Part shown: positions 8,718-17,500 of the stretch, one piece after another
How the letters are laid out: each line of letters begins with the position of its first letter
Position numbering within the stretch: the first letter of the stretch is position 1
NCBI GenBank assembly: GCA_017429505.1
Contig: JAFROW010000008.1
Location: 62,001-126,000 of the forward strand
DNA length: 64,000 bases
Direction: 5' to 3'
DNA from: Clostridia bacterium
GTDB taxonomy: Bacteria > Bacillota > Clostridia > TANB77 > CAG-508
Program-made: the position numbers and the translations under genes
The notes under the pieces: model-generated
Database searches by the model: none
Told to the model about the DNA's origin: nothing
What the model saw: only the letters and a program-made list of their open reading frames with translations

Positions 8718-8823
8718 TGCATAGGAAAAATCGCAAGATTTTTCCGAAGCAACAAGGTTAAGTTTCTTTGATTCGTGCGGTTACAAAGCAACCTGCACAT
8801 GTGGCGAAGCCACTTTTCTTATT
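8718..8823 (+). ncRNA. Structured read-through region with second terminator
   Basis: The region downstream of the first terminator holds GGAAAAATC-GCAA-GATTTTTCC (8724-8745, another GNRA loop), a GTGCGG/CCTGCAC pairing and GTGGC-GAA-GCCAC (8801-8813) followed by TTTTCTT. Bases 8794-8824 match 20139-20169 at about 27 of 31 positions. It could be an extended form of the RNA or a second RNA. Confidence 0.45.
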
Positions 8824-8855
8824 ATAAAAATTAATGTATTGCATATACTATTATT

Positions 8856-8902
8856 ACATTAGTGTCCATAGCATTTTTGCTATGTTAGTCATTAATAATA
8901 AA
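8856..8902 (+). repeat. Second copy of the ACATTAGTGTCC hairpin motif
   Basis: ACATTAGTGTCC (8856-8867) is repeated exactly from 8646. A hairpin with different bases but the same position (ATAGC-ATTTTT-GCTAT) and then GTTAGTCATTA follow, echoing GTAAATCATTA of the first copy. Covarying stem bases suggest an RNA motif. Confidence 0.5.
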
Positions 8903-8926
8903 GCTCTCAAAATAATTGGGAGCTTT
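8900..8926 (-). terminator. Terminator hairpin of the ABC transporter-yigZ operon
   Basis: AAAGCTC and GAGCTTT pair around a 13-base loop, 13 bases past the stop of the leftward operon. Confidence 0.55.
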
Positions 8927-8938
8927 ACATATCAATCT

Positions 8939-9556
8939 TCAATTTATTATATATTTTTCGCCAATTTCTTTGTACTTAATAATATTTAGATTCTTTTTTT
9001 CAATATCTTCTAAAAATTTATTTATATTTTCTTTCGAAATTTGTATAATACATGTTATTTCATTTCCATATTCTACTTTAGAAATATTAATACTATTTGT
9101 TCTTGCATAATATTTTAGTTTTTCAAGATTACTATAATCAACTTTAACTTCGAATTCCTTACCTAAAATTATCACTACTTTTTCCGCTTCTTCAATAGCA
9201 TTTTGTGTAACGTCAGAATAAGCTCGAACTAAGCCACCAGTTCCAAGCAAAATCCCACCAAAATATCTTGTAACAATAACTACAACATTTACTAAATCTC
9301 TTTTTTGAAGAATATTAAGCATTGGTCCTCCTGCAGTGCCTGATGGCTCACCATCATCACTTGATTTTTCTACAATCTTTCCTTCTTCTAAAACTCTATA
9401 TGAACTACAATTATGTCTTGCATCATAATATTTCTTTTTCATTTCTTTAATTTTATTTTCTGCTTCTTCTACACTTTCTACAAAAAAAATATTAGCTATA
9501 AATTTAGACTTTTTTTCAACTATCTCGCTTTGAATATGTTCTTTTATAGTAATCAT
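8939..9556 (-). CDS. yigZ: YigZ/IMPACT family protein (UPF0029)
   Basis: 205 residues. The N-terminal UPF0029 domain (about 1-120) has the signature DDGEPSGTAGGPML and VTRYFGGILLGTGGLVRAYS. The C-terminal part (about 135-200) fits the DUF1949 ferredoxin-like domain. Homologues are cytoplasmic and may contact nucleic acid or the translation apparatus; the biochemical role is not settled. Its start overlaps the stop of the ABC permease by four bases (ATGA), so it is translationally coupled to it. That pairing is not one I know to be functional. Confidence 0.88.
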   Translation of the reverse strand: MITIKEHIQSEIVEKKSKFIANIFFVESVEEAENKIKEMKKKYYDARHNCSSYRVLEEGKIVEKSSDDGEPSGTAGGPMLNILQKRDLVNVVVIVTRYFGGILLGTGGLVRAYSDVTQNAIEEAEKVVIILGKEFEVKVDYSNLEKLKYYARTNSINISKVEYGNEITCIIQISKENINKFLEDIEKKNLNIIKYKEIGEKYIIN

Positions 9557-11022
9557 ATATTTTTTATCTCTTTTCTCTTAAATATATACAAACTTGTAAC
9601 TAGCATAATAGCAAAATACACTACACATACTGCAATTGAAAATGGCAATGATATTGGTTCAAATTGTGGTAATTTTCCAAATAAATATATACTCAAATCC
9701 CAATTTGGTGTTACGAAAAATCTTAAAAATTTTGCTTTTTCGTAATGATATGCTAGTTCATTTATAAGTTCTGCACCCATTATTCCAAGTAGTGGTAATG
9801 CTATAGCTATAGGCGAATTTATAAATAACACACTTAAAGAAAATGCCAATGTCATTATTAGTAAGTATTGTGGAAGTATTGATAAGCCAGATAAAATCAT
9901 ATATTTAAATGTACTTATTTCTTCTACACTACTTGTTTTGAAATTGTATATTGAAGCTTTACCGACATAATCATTAAATCCATTCATTATTCCACCAAAT
10001 ATAAATTGTGCCAAAGCCATAACAACATAAGTTAAAATTAAAATAATTAGACATGCAATAAATTTTGCAATTAGTATTTTTATTCTTTTATATGGTCTTA
10101 CCAATAATAGTTTTATAGTTCCTTTATTAAACTCTTCACTTACTATTGTTCCTGCAATTACTACAATTGCTATAGTTATAAATAATTGTGCATTAAAAAA
10201 TATATTTATTTGTGAATAATCAGAATCTGATGCCAAAACCCATCTATCACCATCAGTATTTAAATACATATTTTCTTTTAAATTATTTTTTAAATCATAT
10301 TCGCTTAAATATACAGTTTCTTCAACATTTTGCTTCGAATATTTCTCTTCATAAGTTAATGGCTTAGTTTTTTCTTGTTCTTTTAACATTTCTAATTCTT
10401 TTTTGCTATCTTCCCATCTTGTTAAAATTTCATTTTTGTTTGAATCTCCATAAGGTATATCTTTTTCAAGTCTCCATTCTAATGCTTGTTTTTTTACATT
10501 TATATCTAATAATTGTAAATCTATATTTGGATTATTACTCTCTAATTTTTGTTTTTCAAATGTTTTAATTTGTTCATTTACATCGTCTAACTCTGCTTGT
10601 ACAAAAGTTCTCCAATCTCCAGAATTTAGCTTCTCCACAAAACTATCATATTCATTTTTAGCCTTTTCATAATTTTCTGTTCCCTCTAGCTCTATCATAG
10701 GATATATGTATTTATCTGAATTTGAAGAAATTACTTGCCATTGCCACGAATCATAATCATATTTTTGTAATAATATTGCTGTTTCAAGTTGTGATTTCAT
10801 TGCAATATATTCTTCTTTGTAATTTGGATCACTCTTATCTAACCCATTTAATAAATCTGTATAAAATTCTACATCATTACTATTATATTTTTGAACATTG
10901 CTTTCAAAATATTTTGTAAGTACAATATTTAAAATCATAAAACCTATTGCTATTATTGCAATTACATATATTGCTTTTTTGTGAAATATTTTTGTTAATT
11001 CATTTTTTATTAAACTAATCAA
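9553..11022 (-). CDS. ABC-2 type transporter permease
   Basis: 489 residues. One membrane segment near the N-terminus (about 18-38) is followed by a long extracytoplasmic region with coiled-coil character (about 40-265). Five or six membrane segments follow in the C-terminal half, beginning FFNAQLFITIAIVVIAG, with the family hallmark VSEEFNKGTIKLLLVRPYKR. Such permeases pair with BcrA-type ATPases in peptide or antibiotic export and self-protection. The gene starts inside the end of the ATPase gene (8-base overlap). Confidence 0.85.
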   Translation of the reverse strand: MISLIKNELTKIFHKKAIYVIAIIAIGFMILNIVLTKYFESNVQKYNSNDVEFYTDLLNGLDKSDPNYKEEYIAMKSQLETAILLQKYDYDSWQWQVISSNSDKYIYPMIELEGTENYEKAKNEYDSFVEKLNSGDWRTFVQAELDDVNEQIKTFEKQKLESNNPNIDLQLLDINVKKQALEWRLEKDIPYGDSNKNEILTRWEDSKKELEMLKEQEKTKPLTYEEKYSKQNVEETVYLSEYDLKNNLKENMYLNTDGDRWVLASDSDYSQINIFFNAQLFITIAIVVIAGTIVSEEFNKGTIKLLLVRPYKRIKILIAKFIACLIILILTYVVMALAQFIFGGIMNGFNDYVGKASIYNFKTSSVEEISTFKYMILSGLSILPQYLLIMTLAFSLSVLFINSPIAIALPLLGIMGAELINELAYHYEKAKFLRFFVTPNWDLSIYLFGKLPQFEPISLPFSIAVCVVYFAIMLVTSLYIFKRKEIKNI

Positions 11023-12001
11023 TTACATTACCCCCTGTCTTTTTAAGGAATGCATCTTCTAAACTTGTCAAGTCTTCACATACCTTATATATTTTTTTGT
11101 TTCTATTTACAAGTTTTGCAACAATCTCTGGGATTTCTTCTTTTGATGCATAAATTTTTAGAATATTACTATCTATTATTTCTATATTTTTCGACTCTTG
11201 CTTTGAAATGTCTCCAGTGCCTTGTTTTTGCTGTAAACTATCTTCTTTAATATGCTCTAAAGCTGAATTGTCTAATATATTTTCTACCCCTGCTGTACTA
11301 TCTAATTCTATTTCGTATATCATTTTTCCATCTACTCTTTTGGCTTCCTCTAAAGTAGATGTTTCTATTATCTCTCCATTTTGAATAATTGAAACTTTAT
11401 TACAAAAACTTTCAAGCTCCGCTAAATTGTGGCTTGAGATTAATATTGCCATTTTCTCTTCTCTTGCAAGTTTAGTAAGCAAGTCTCTTAATTGCTTTAT
11501 TCCTTCTGGATCTAGGCCATTTGTAGGCTCGTCCAAGATTAATAAATTAGGCTTATGCAATATTGCTTGTGCAATTCCAAGCCTTTGCCTCATTCCTAAA
11601 GAATATTTAGAAACCTTATCTTTTATTCTATTTTCAAGTCCTACTAATTTTATAACTTCTTCTACTCTTTTTTGGTCAACATTTCTGTATAATCTTGCTA
11701 TAATTTTTAAATTCTCTAAACCTGACATATACATATATAAATCAGGATTTTCTACAATTGTTCCTACTTTTTCTATTGCTTTTTCAAAATCTTTTTTTAT
11801 GTCATATCCATTTATTTTTACTTCACCTGAAGTTATTTTTTGCAACCCAAGTATTAGCTTTATAGTTGTTGTTTTACCTGCACCATTTGGTCCTATAAAT
11901 CCTAATATATCGCCTTCTTGCACTTCTAAAGAAACATTTTTTAAAATGTCTTTTTTGCCTATTTTTTTGTTTAAGTTTTTGCATTCCAAAACTTTTTCCA
12001 T
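11015..12001 (-). CDS. ABC transporter ATP-binding protein (BcrA-like)
   Basis: 328 residues. It has Walker A GPNGAGKTT (about 38), signature YSLGMRQRLGIAQA (about 133), Walker B LLILDEPTNGLDPEG (about 155) and an H-loop SSHNLAELE. The C-terminal extension of about 100 residues contains a glutamine/lysine-rich stretch and an ACT-like tail typical of ABC-2 exporters. It energises the permease at 9553. The substrate is unknown. It is the first gene of a three-gene operon. Confidence 0.92.
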   Translation of the reverse strand: MEKVLECKNLNKKIGKKDILKNVSLEVQEGDILGFIGPNGAGKTTTIKLILGLQKITSGEVKINGYDIKKDFEKAIEKVGTIVENPDLYMYMSGLENLKIIARLYRNVDQKRVEEVIKLVGLENRIKDKVSKYSLGMRQRLGIAQAILHKPNLLILDEPTNGLDPEGIKQLRDLLTKLAREEKMAILISSHNLAELESFCNKVSIIQNGEIIETSTLEEAKRVDGKMIYEIELDSTAGVENILDNSALEHIKEDSLQQKQGTGDISKQESKNIEIIDSNILKIYASKEEIPEIVAKLVNRNKKIYKVCEDLTSLEDAFLKKTGGNVID

Positions 12002-12196
12002 TTTTTAAATCATTCCTTTCCTTCAAGGCACAAAACTTGGTAAAAACAATTTATTGCATATTTTTTTACTTAACATCTGCCCTTTCATTTTTCATTATAT
12101 ATCATATCATTAAGTTATACTTTTTTCAATAAAAATTTTGGATTTATTTTTTTAAGAAAACAATAAATAAGAATAAATAAAGTTAAACTTTAAAAT

Positions 12197-12222
12197 AAGC
12201 AGAAATTCTTAATTAGAACTTC
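12197..12222 (-). terminator. Terminator of the Rpn-family gene
   Basis: GCAGAAgTTCT and AGAAtTTCTGC pair around an AT loop, 17 bases beyond the stop, with a T-rich tail on the minus strand. Confidence 0.6.
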
Positions 12223-12238
12223 TGCCATTTTTTTATTT

Positions 12239-13156
12239 TCACTTTTTATTTTTTATTTTTTCTATTTCTTCTTTAGTTAATCCTGTTACTAAACTTACTT
12301 TTTCTATTTCATCACCTAATTCTAGCATTTTTTTAGCTATTTCAATTTTTTCTTCCTTTTTTCCAATTTCTTTTCCAATTTCTTCACCTTGTTTTCTCGA
12401 ATTTTGCATACTTATATTATAATTTAAAATCGCCATTTGCCTTGACCTATATAATTCCCATTCTTTCGGATCCATACTCATTGTGTCTACTATCTCCACA
12501 GCTTTTTTTATTTTTTTATTCTTTTTTACAGCCATTTTGATTTTCTCCTCCTCTCCTAAAATAAGCCAAAGCCATTGATTTAATTCATTTTCTATACTAG
12601 GATTTTGTTTTTGAAACTTGGGTAGTTCAATTGTTATCATTTCCAATTTATCTGTTAATAATTCTTCTTCTCGATTATATCCCATATCCACATACATTTC
12701 AGGTTTACTTTCTTCAAATTTCATATGTGCTATATTTAGAAAACTATTTCTTTTATAAAAATTAAACTTTAGTATACTTATAGTTATTAGCTTTCTTACT
12801 TGAGTATATAGTTCACCTTGTTTTAGTTGGTCATTAGACATAGCAACCAAATATCTTGTTTCTCTATCATCTATATTTCCTTCGTTTCCAACCTGCATTT
12901 CTACGTCAATTATAGTATCTTCGTTTATTGCGACTTTTAAATCTAAAGTTCCAGCTTTTACATCTGATAGATCTGGTGACATTTCGGGATTTTTTATCTC
13001 TATACTTCTTATTTTAGTTCCTAGTATTGATTCCAATAGGCTTTGTAGTAAATCTTTATTTTCTTCTTTTGAAAATACCCTTTTAAATACTACATCTGAA
13101 GTTAATGGTAATTTTTTTAGCTCATTTTTTTGATTTGACTTTTCTATAATCATCAT
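12239..13156 (-). CDS. Rpn-family recombination-promoting nuclease (PD-(D/E)XK)
   Basis: 305 residues of the PDDEXK transposase-like family (PF12784 type). The N-terminus has the family block LPLTSDVVFKRVFSKEENK. The nuclease core is near residues 70-90 (GTLDLKVAINED then IDVEMQV), giving the D...E-x-Q motif. The C-terminus ends in the common basic tail GLTKEEIEKIKNKK. E. coli Rpn proteins cleave DNA and promote RecA-independent recombination. These genes are usually multicopy and mobile. A decayed tail of a relative lies at 14441. Two tandem ATGs follow a GGAG. Confidence 0.85.
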   Translation of the reverse strand: MMIIEKSNQKNELKKLPLTSDVVFKRVFSKEENKDLLQSLLESILGTKIRSIEIKNPEMSPDLSDVKAGTLDLKVAINEDTIIDVEMQVGNEGNIDDRETRYLVAMSNDQLKQGELYTQVRKLITISILKFNFYKRNSFLNIAHMKFEESKPEMYVDMGYNREEELLTDKLEMITIELPKFQKQNPSIENELNQWLWLILGEEEKIKMAVKKNKKIKKAVEIVDTMSMDPKEWELYRSRQMAILNYNISMQNSRKQGEEIGKEIGKKEEKIEIAKKMLELGDEIEKVSLVTGLTKEEIEKIKNKK

Positions 13157-13628
13157 CTCCTATTCTAGCATATTTTTCAAATTTATGCAATAACTTTTTA
13201 GGATTTTTATATAATTAATACTTATACTTTTTAAGTGATAAATATAGATTTATTTTTTGTAATACCTCCTTTCTTTTTTTATTTTTAAATCTGATTATTT
13301 TAATATAGTAGAATAAAAATAATTAAGTATAAATCAAATTGCTTGTACTACTCTAAATATTTGAATTAATCTTTAAAAGTTGCAACATTGAACAAATTTG
13401 AGTCTGCAAAATTTTGCATATTGTTTTTTATATGCTAGAAAAGTCAGTATGACTTTCCTAGTATATTAGCAAATAGGAAAGTTTTACTTTCCTATTTTAT
13501 AAAAAGTTATTGCATAACATTATAATAACACAAAAAATTTACTTTTACAATAGAAAATGCTTATTTTTCAGTACTTTTCATCGCAAAATTTGACATTTTT
13601 CGACAAATCTTTTCCGCTAAAGACTAAA
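13157..13628. other. Gap between sigK and the Rpn gene with two hairpins
   Basis: No gene is seen. AAATAGGAAAGT-TTT-ACTTTCCTATTT (about 13471-13497) is a likely terminator for sigK. CTAG-aaAGTC...GACTttCCTAG (about 13436-13462) is a second stem beside it. The rest is AT-rich. Confidence 0.5.
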
Positions 13629-14333
13629 TCACGATTCTCTAAACTCTTCACTTAGTTTTCCTATTGCCTTTGTTTCTATTCTTGAAACATAAGAACGAGA
13701 AATTCCCATACTAGATGCAATTTCGTGTTGAGTTTTAGGCTTTTGTCCATTAAGGCCAAATCTTAGCTCAATAATCGTTCTTTCTCTATCTTTTAAAACT
13801 TCTTTCATTTTTTTGTAGAGCTTTTTAACTTTCATTTTTAAGTCTACAACCTCTTCTATACTTCTTTCATCATTTTCCAAAACTTCTTCTAAAGTAACTA
13901 CATTATCATCTTTGTCTTTTCCAATTGTATCATTTAAATAAACCTCTGCATTTAGTTTTTTTATAGATCTTAAATACATTAAAATTTCATTATCTATACA
14001 TCTTGAAACATATGTAGAAAGCCTTGCACCTTTGTCTACGTCAAAACTTTTTATTCCTTTTATAAGTCCAATTGTTCCAATTGAAAGCAAATCATCTTGG
14101 TCAACATTTGTATTTGAATACTTTTTACAAACATGTGCAACTAATCTTAAGTTTCGCTCTATAAGCAGGTTTCTTGCTTCTTCATCTCCTTCTTTCATTT
14201 TTATTAGTGCTTCTTTTTCTTCTTCTGCTCTTAATGGTTCAGGAAAAAGTGTACCTCCTGAAATATATCCTACTACAAAAATTGAGGTTTTTAAAAAACT
14301 CAAAAATCCTGCTAGGCAAATATTTGAAAACAT
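13629..14333 (-). CDS. sigK: Mother-cell sigma factor pro-SigK, uninterrupted
   Basis: I choose the ATG at 14333 because GGAGGTG lies nine bases upstream; an upstream in-frame ATG at 14351 would contain that site. The 234-residue product has a hydrophobic pro-sequence (FSNICLAGFLSFLKTSIFVVGY), then sigma region 2 (LLIERNLRLVAHVCKKY, then DLLSIGTIGLIKGIKSFD), region 3 remnants and region 4 (TQHEIASSMGISRSYVSRIE). SigK directs late mother-cell coat genes after removal of the pro-sequence at engulfment. No skin-type insertion splits it, in contrast to cotJC at 42 kb. A sporulation-type -10 lies upstream. Confidence 0.95.
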   Translation of the reverse strand: MFSNICLAGFLSFLKTSIFVVGYISGGTLFPEPLRAEEEKEALIKMKEGDEEARNLLIERNLRLVAHVCKKYSNTNVDQDDLLSIGTIGLIKGIKSFDVDKGARLSTYVSRCIDNEILMYLRSIKKLNAEVYLNDTIGKDKDDNVVTLEEVLENDERSIEEVVDLKMKVKKLYKKMKEVLKDRERTIIELRFGLNGQKPKTQHEIASSMGISRSYVSRIETKAIGKLSEEFRES

Positions 14334-14363
14334 AAAATCATGCACCTCCATATTTTCATAACA

Positions 14364-14372
14364 TATTGTATG
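14364..14372 (-). promoter_or_regulatory. Sporulation-type -10 element of sigK
   Basis: Minus strand CATACAATA about 15 bases before the ribosome-binding site matches the SigE and SigK -10 consensus (CATACANT / CATANNNTA). The -35 is not clear. Confidence 0.45.
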
Positions 14373-14440
14373 TTATAAAAACACAAAAGTGCATGACCTT
14401 CTAAAAATTATTTTTATGTGCACATAAACTAGTTCTAATT

Positions 14441-14503
14441 TTATAATTGTTCTATTTCTTCTTTACTTAATCCTGTGAATTCAATAATTTCTTCTATTGG
14501 TTT
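14441..14503 (-). pseudogene. Remnant of an Rpn-family C-terminal tail
   Basis: The minus strand between the large A2M-like gene and sigK reads KPIEEIIEFTGLSKEEIEQL and a stop. This matches the conserved end of Rpn-family proteins (compare EKVSLVTGLTKEEIEKIKNKK at the end of the gene at 12239). Nothing of the catalytic domain remains. It abuts the stop codon of the gene at 14502. Confidence 0.6.
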
Positions 14504-17500
14504 ATTTTATAGCGAAATTTATCGAATTCGAAATATGATATTTCCCATCTACATTACAAACAATATTCTCAAATTTATATTTTCCTGGATTTACAACAAC
14601 TAGTGGTAAATTAATAGTTTTGCATTTTTTAGTTTTATAAATCGTAATATAATTTATCATATTGTTTTGAACATAGTATTTATCATCTCCAGAAAGTGTT
14701 TTTTCTACTTTCGATAGTCTTAAACTATTTGGAAGAGCAATTCTTACTTCTCCTTCATAATTTCCGCTAAATTCTACTTTTAGATTAATAGTGCTTCCTA
14801 CTTGAGTCTTGCCATTTAAACTAATCTTTATATCTTTAGCTATATTCTTGTCGGAAATATCTTCTAAGCTTGTTCTGTAGTAATATGAAACCATCAAATC
14901 TTGTGAGTCTGTTTCAAAACTTATGTCTGCTAGTTGTTCATTATTTATCAATAATTTTTGTATTTGAACTCCATTTACTTTAATTGTTTTTTGTTTTCCA
15001 TTCATTTTTAACAAAACAGTTTCTTCATTTCCAATTTCTTCTGAGTTGTTTTTGAAGAATGAAAGTATAGCAAATCTTAAATATTCATCTGCAGGAGAGT
15101 TTTTAATTAAATCATCAATTTTTTGCACCGCTTCTTTTTTGTTTATAAATGTCTCTATTGTTGCAATAATTGATTTATATTGTTTTGCTTCTTCATCAGT
15201 TAAAGAAATCTTGCTATATAACTCTTTTGCATTTTTGTAGTCTCCCATAAATTCGAAGCTTAGTGTTACAAGCAATTTATTATAATTTGAAATATCTTTT
15301 TCTTCTTTTAAGTACATCAAATCTTGCAATACAGGTTCTTGTTTTGCTGCTAGCCATAAGTAATATTCAAAAATATTATCATTTTTGCCTAATTCTATAA
15401 ATGTACTATCTTTTGCGTATTCTCTTGCATAATATGTTACCATTGCAGCTAAAACTATATCATCTTTTCCGCTTCTTAAATTTTTAAGACCTATTCTCTC
15501 CCCATTATACAATTCCATATTTAGTCTATTTATTGTATTAGTATCTGTTTCATAATATTTATTTTTTACATCTTGTATTTTGTTATATGCAATTTGTGTG
15601 TCCAATCTTTCTGTTACAGTGCTTTCTACAAAATCTATATATCTAACATATTTTTCCATATTTTTGTTATATATTTCTAATACAATAGGATTTTTGGTTG
15701 GTTTTATTGATGCATTTGAAGTTATATTCATTGTAGTTTTTGCTTTAACTTCTTGGCTAGATTTTGTTACACTTACTTTATATTCTATTGCATCTGTCCC
15801 AGTACTACTTTTTCCTTTTATAACAGCTGTATAAGTTCCAATAGGTAGTTTTCCGAAATTTGCAGTTATCAAACTATTTGTTTTTCCTTTTGCAGTTAAT
15901 GTTTTGTTTAATTCTTTTATAGTAAATTCATAATCAACATCATAATTTGTATCTGCAATTGCTGTTGCATTTAATACTAAATCATCATCCATTTTTATTC
16001 CTCTTGGCTCTACAGATTGAACAAAGAAATCTAATTTTGAAGTGATTTTCTTAGTTCCAACTCCAACCTCTAAGTCTTTGTTTGCAGAATGTGCTGTTAC
16101 TCTGTATGTTGTTACATTATCTGGTAATTTAAATCTAATTTTAGCTATTCCACTATTATCTGTATTTACAGTCTCAAAGTGTGCAGTGTCAGCAAAATTT
16201 CCTCTTAGCTCGCCATCTCCGCCTCCTTTTCCACCATCTAGAGAGCTTATATCATCATAATAAGTTGAATAGGTATATACAGCCAAAGCTTTATCTGTAT
16301 AAATTGTTTCTAATATATTTGTGTTGTCTTCTTCTATTTCAAATACAGCTTCATTTACAACACTTACATTTACATTAGATTTAAATGCCTTTCCGACTTT
16401 TGTAGTTTTTATAGTTAAAGTTACTTCTTCACCTGGCTTATATATTTCTTTATCTGAAGTTATCTCTACATCTACTTTTTTACTTTCTTCATCAATATCA
16501 AAATATCTATCTGGCATTCTATAGAATTTTCCATCTAAAAAATATGCTGATGTCATCTTTATGCCTGGAAAATCCTTATCTGTAAATTCGCGAGTAAAGT
16601 TATTTTGTGATAATACTTCTGTTTCTGAAATATTTTCTTTAAAGAAAATATTTAGCACTTTTCCTTTATTTTCTATATCTTTTCTGCTAGTAGTTGTTGC
16701 CTCTTGAAGTTTAAAATCAATTTTTTTGCCTTTTGTAAATTTTGTAGGATATCCTAAATCATAATCCCATAAATACCTATAAGTATAATAATCATCATTC
16801 CAAAAGGCATTAGTAATTTCGCCTAATCTATCATAGCTATCCTCACCCTCTAAAAATCCTGTATGATATCCATATTGTTCTTTATTATACCAGTCTTTGT
16901 ATATAGTTGAAGTTTTTCTTACTCTTCTTCCTTTTGTATCTTTAAATATAAATTCTAATTCGTATGAATAGCTTTGAGTTTCTGTATCCTGTTTTTGCTT
17001 AATTTCATTATAATCAACTTCAATCTTACCATTTGTAGATTTTATAGTTTTTAATTTAGTTTTGTTTTCATCTTCTACTCTGTCATAATGTGGTTCCATT
17101 TGTTTTGTATATTCATTGTATTCTTCCCCATTTTGAACTTGTGTTATAATATTTTCTATTAGATTTACTTCGATTGAAGTTTCGTAAGTTCCGTTATACA
17201 GTTCTTTTAAGTCATATTCAGGTTTTACATTTTTGCTTGTATCTAACTTATATATTGTTGCTTTATACTTCTGCTCTGTAGAATGATCTTCTGCAACATA
17301 AATATCTCTTGTTATAAGTCTTGTTTCTAAATAAGTCTCAGCCTCTGTGTATTCTACATCATCTCCATTATATATGCTTACTTCTTGATATAAAGAATCT
17401 GTGACTTTAGAATCTTCACCTGTTAAAGTAATTGTAAAATGCGCTACTCCGTCTTCTCCTGTTTTAGCTCTATATGTTTTTTCTTCATAAATTGCTACTA

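Noticed and set aside
8605-8823. Type III toxin-antitoxin (ToxI repeats)
   Set aside because: The RNA lies after, not before, the MazF-fold gene, and lacks tandem short repeats of the ToxI kind.
13592-13604. TTCGACA, a Spo0A-box word, near sigK
   Set aside because: It is at the 3' end of sigK, not in a promoter, and such 7-mers occur by chance in a window of this size; the same applies to one near 22768.
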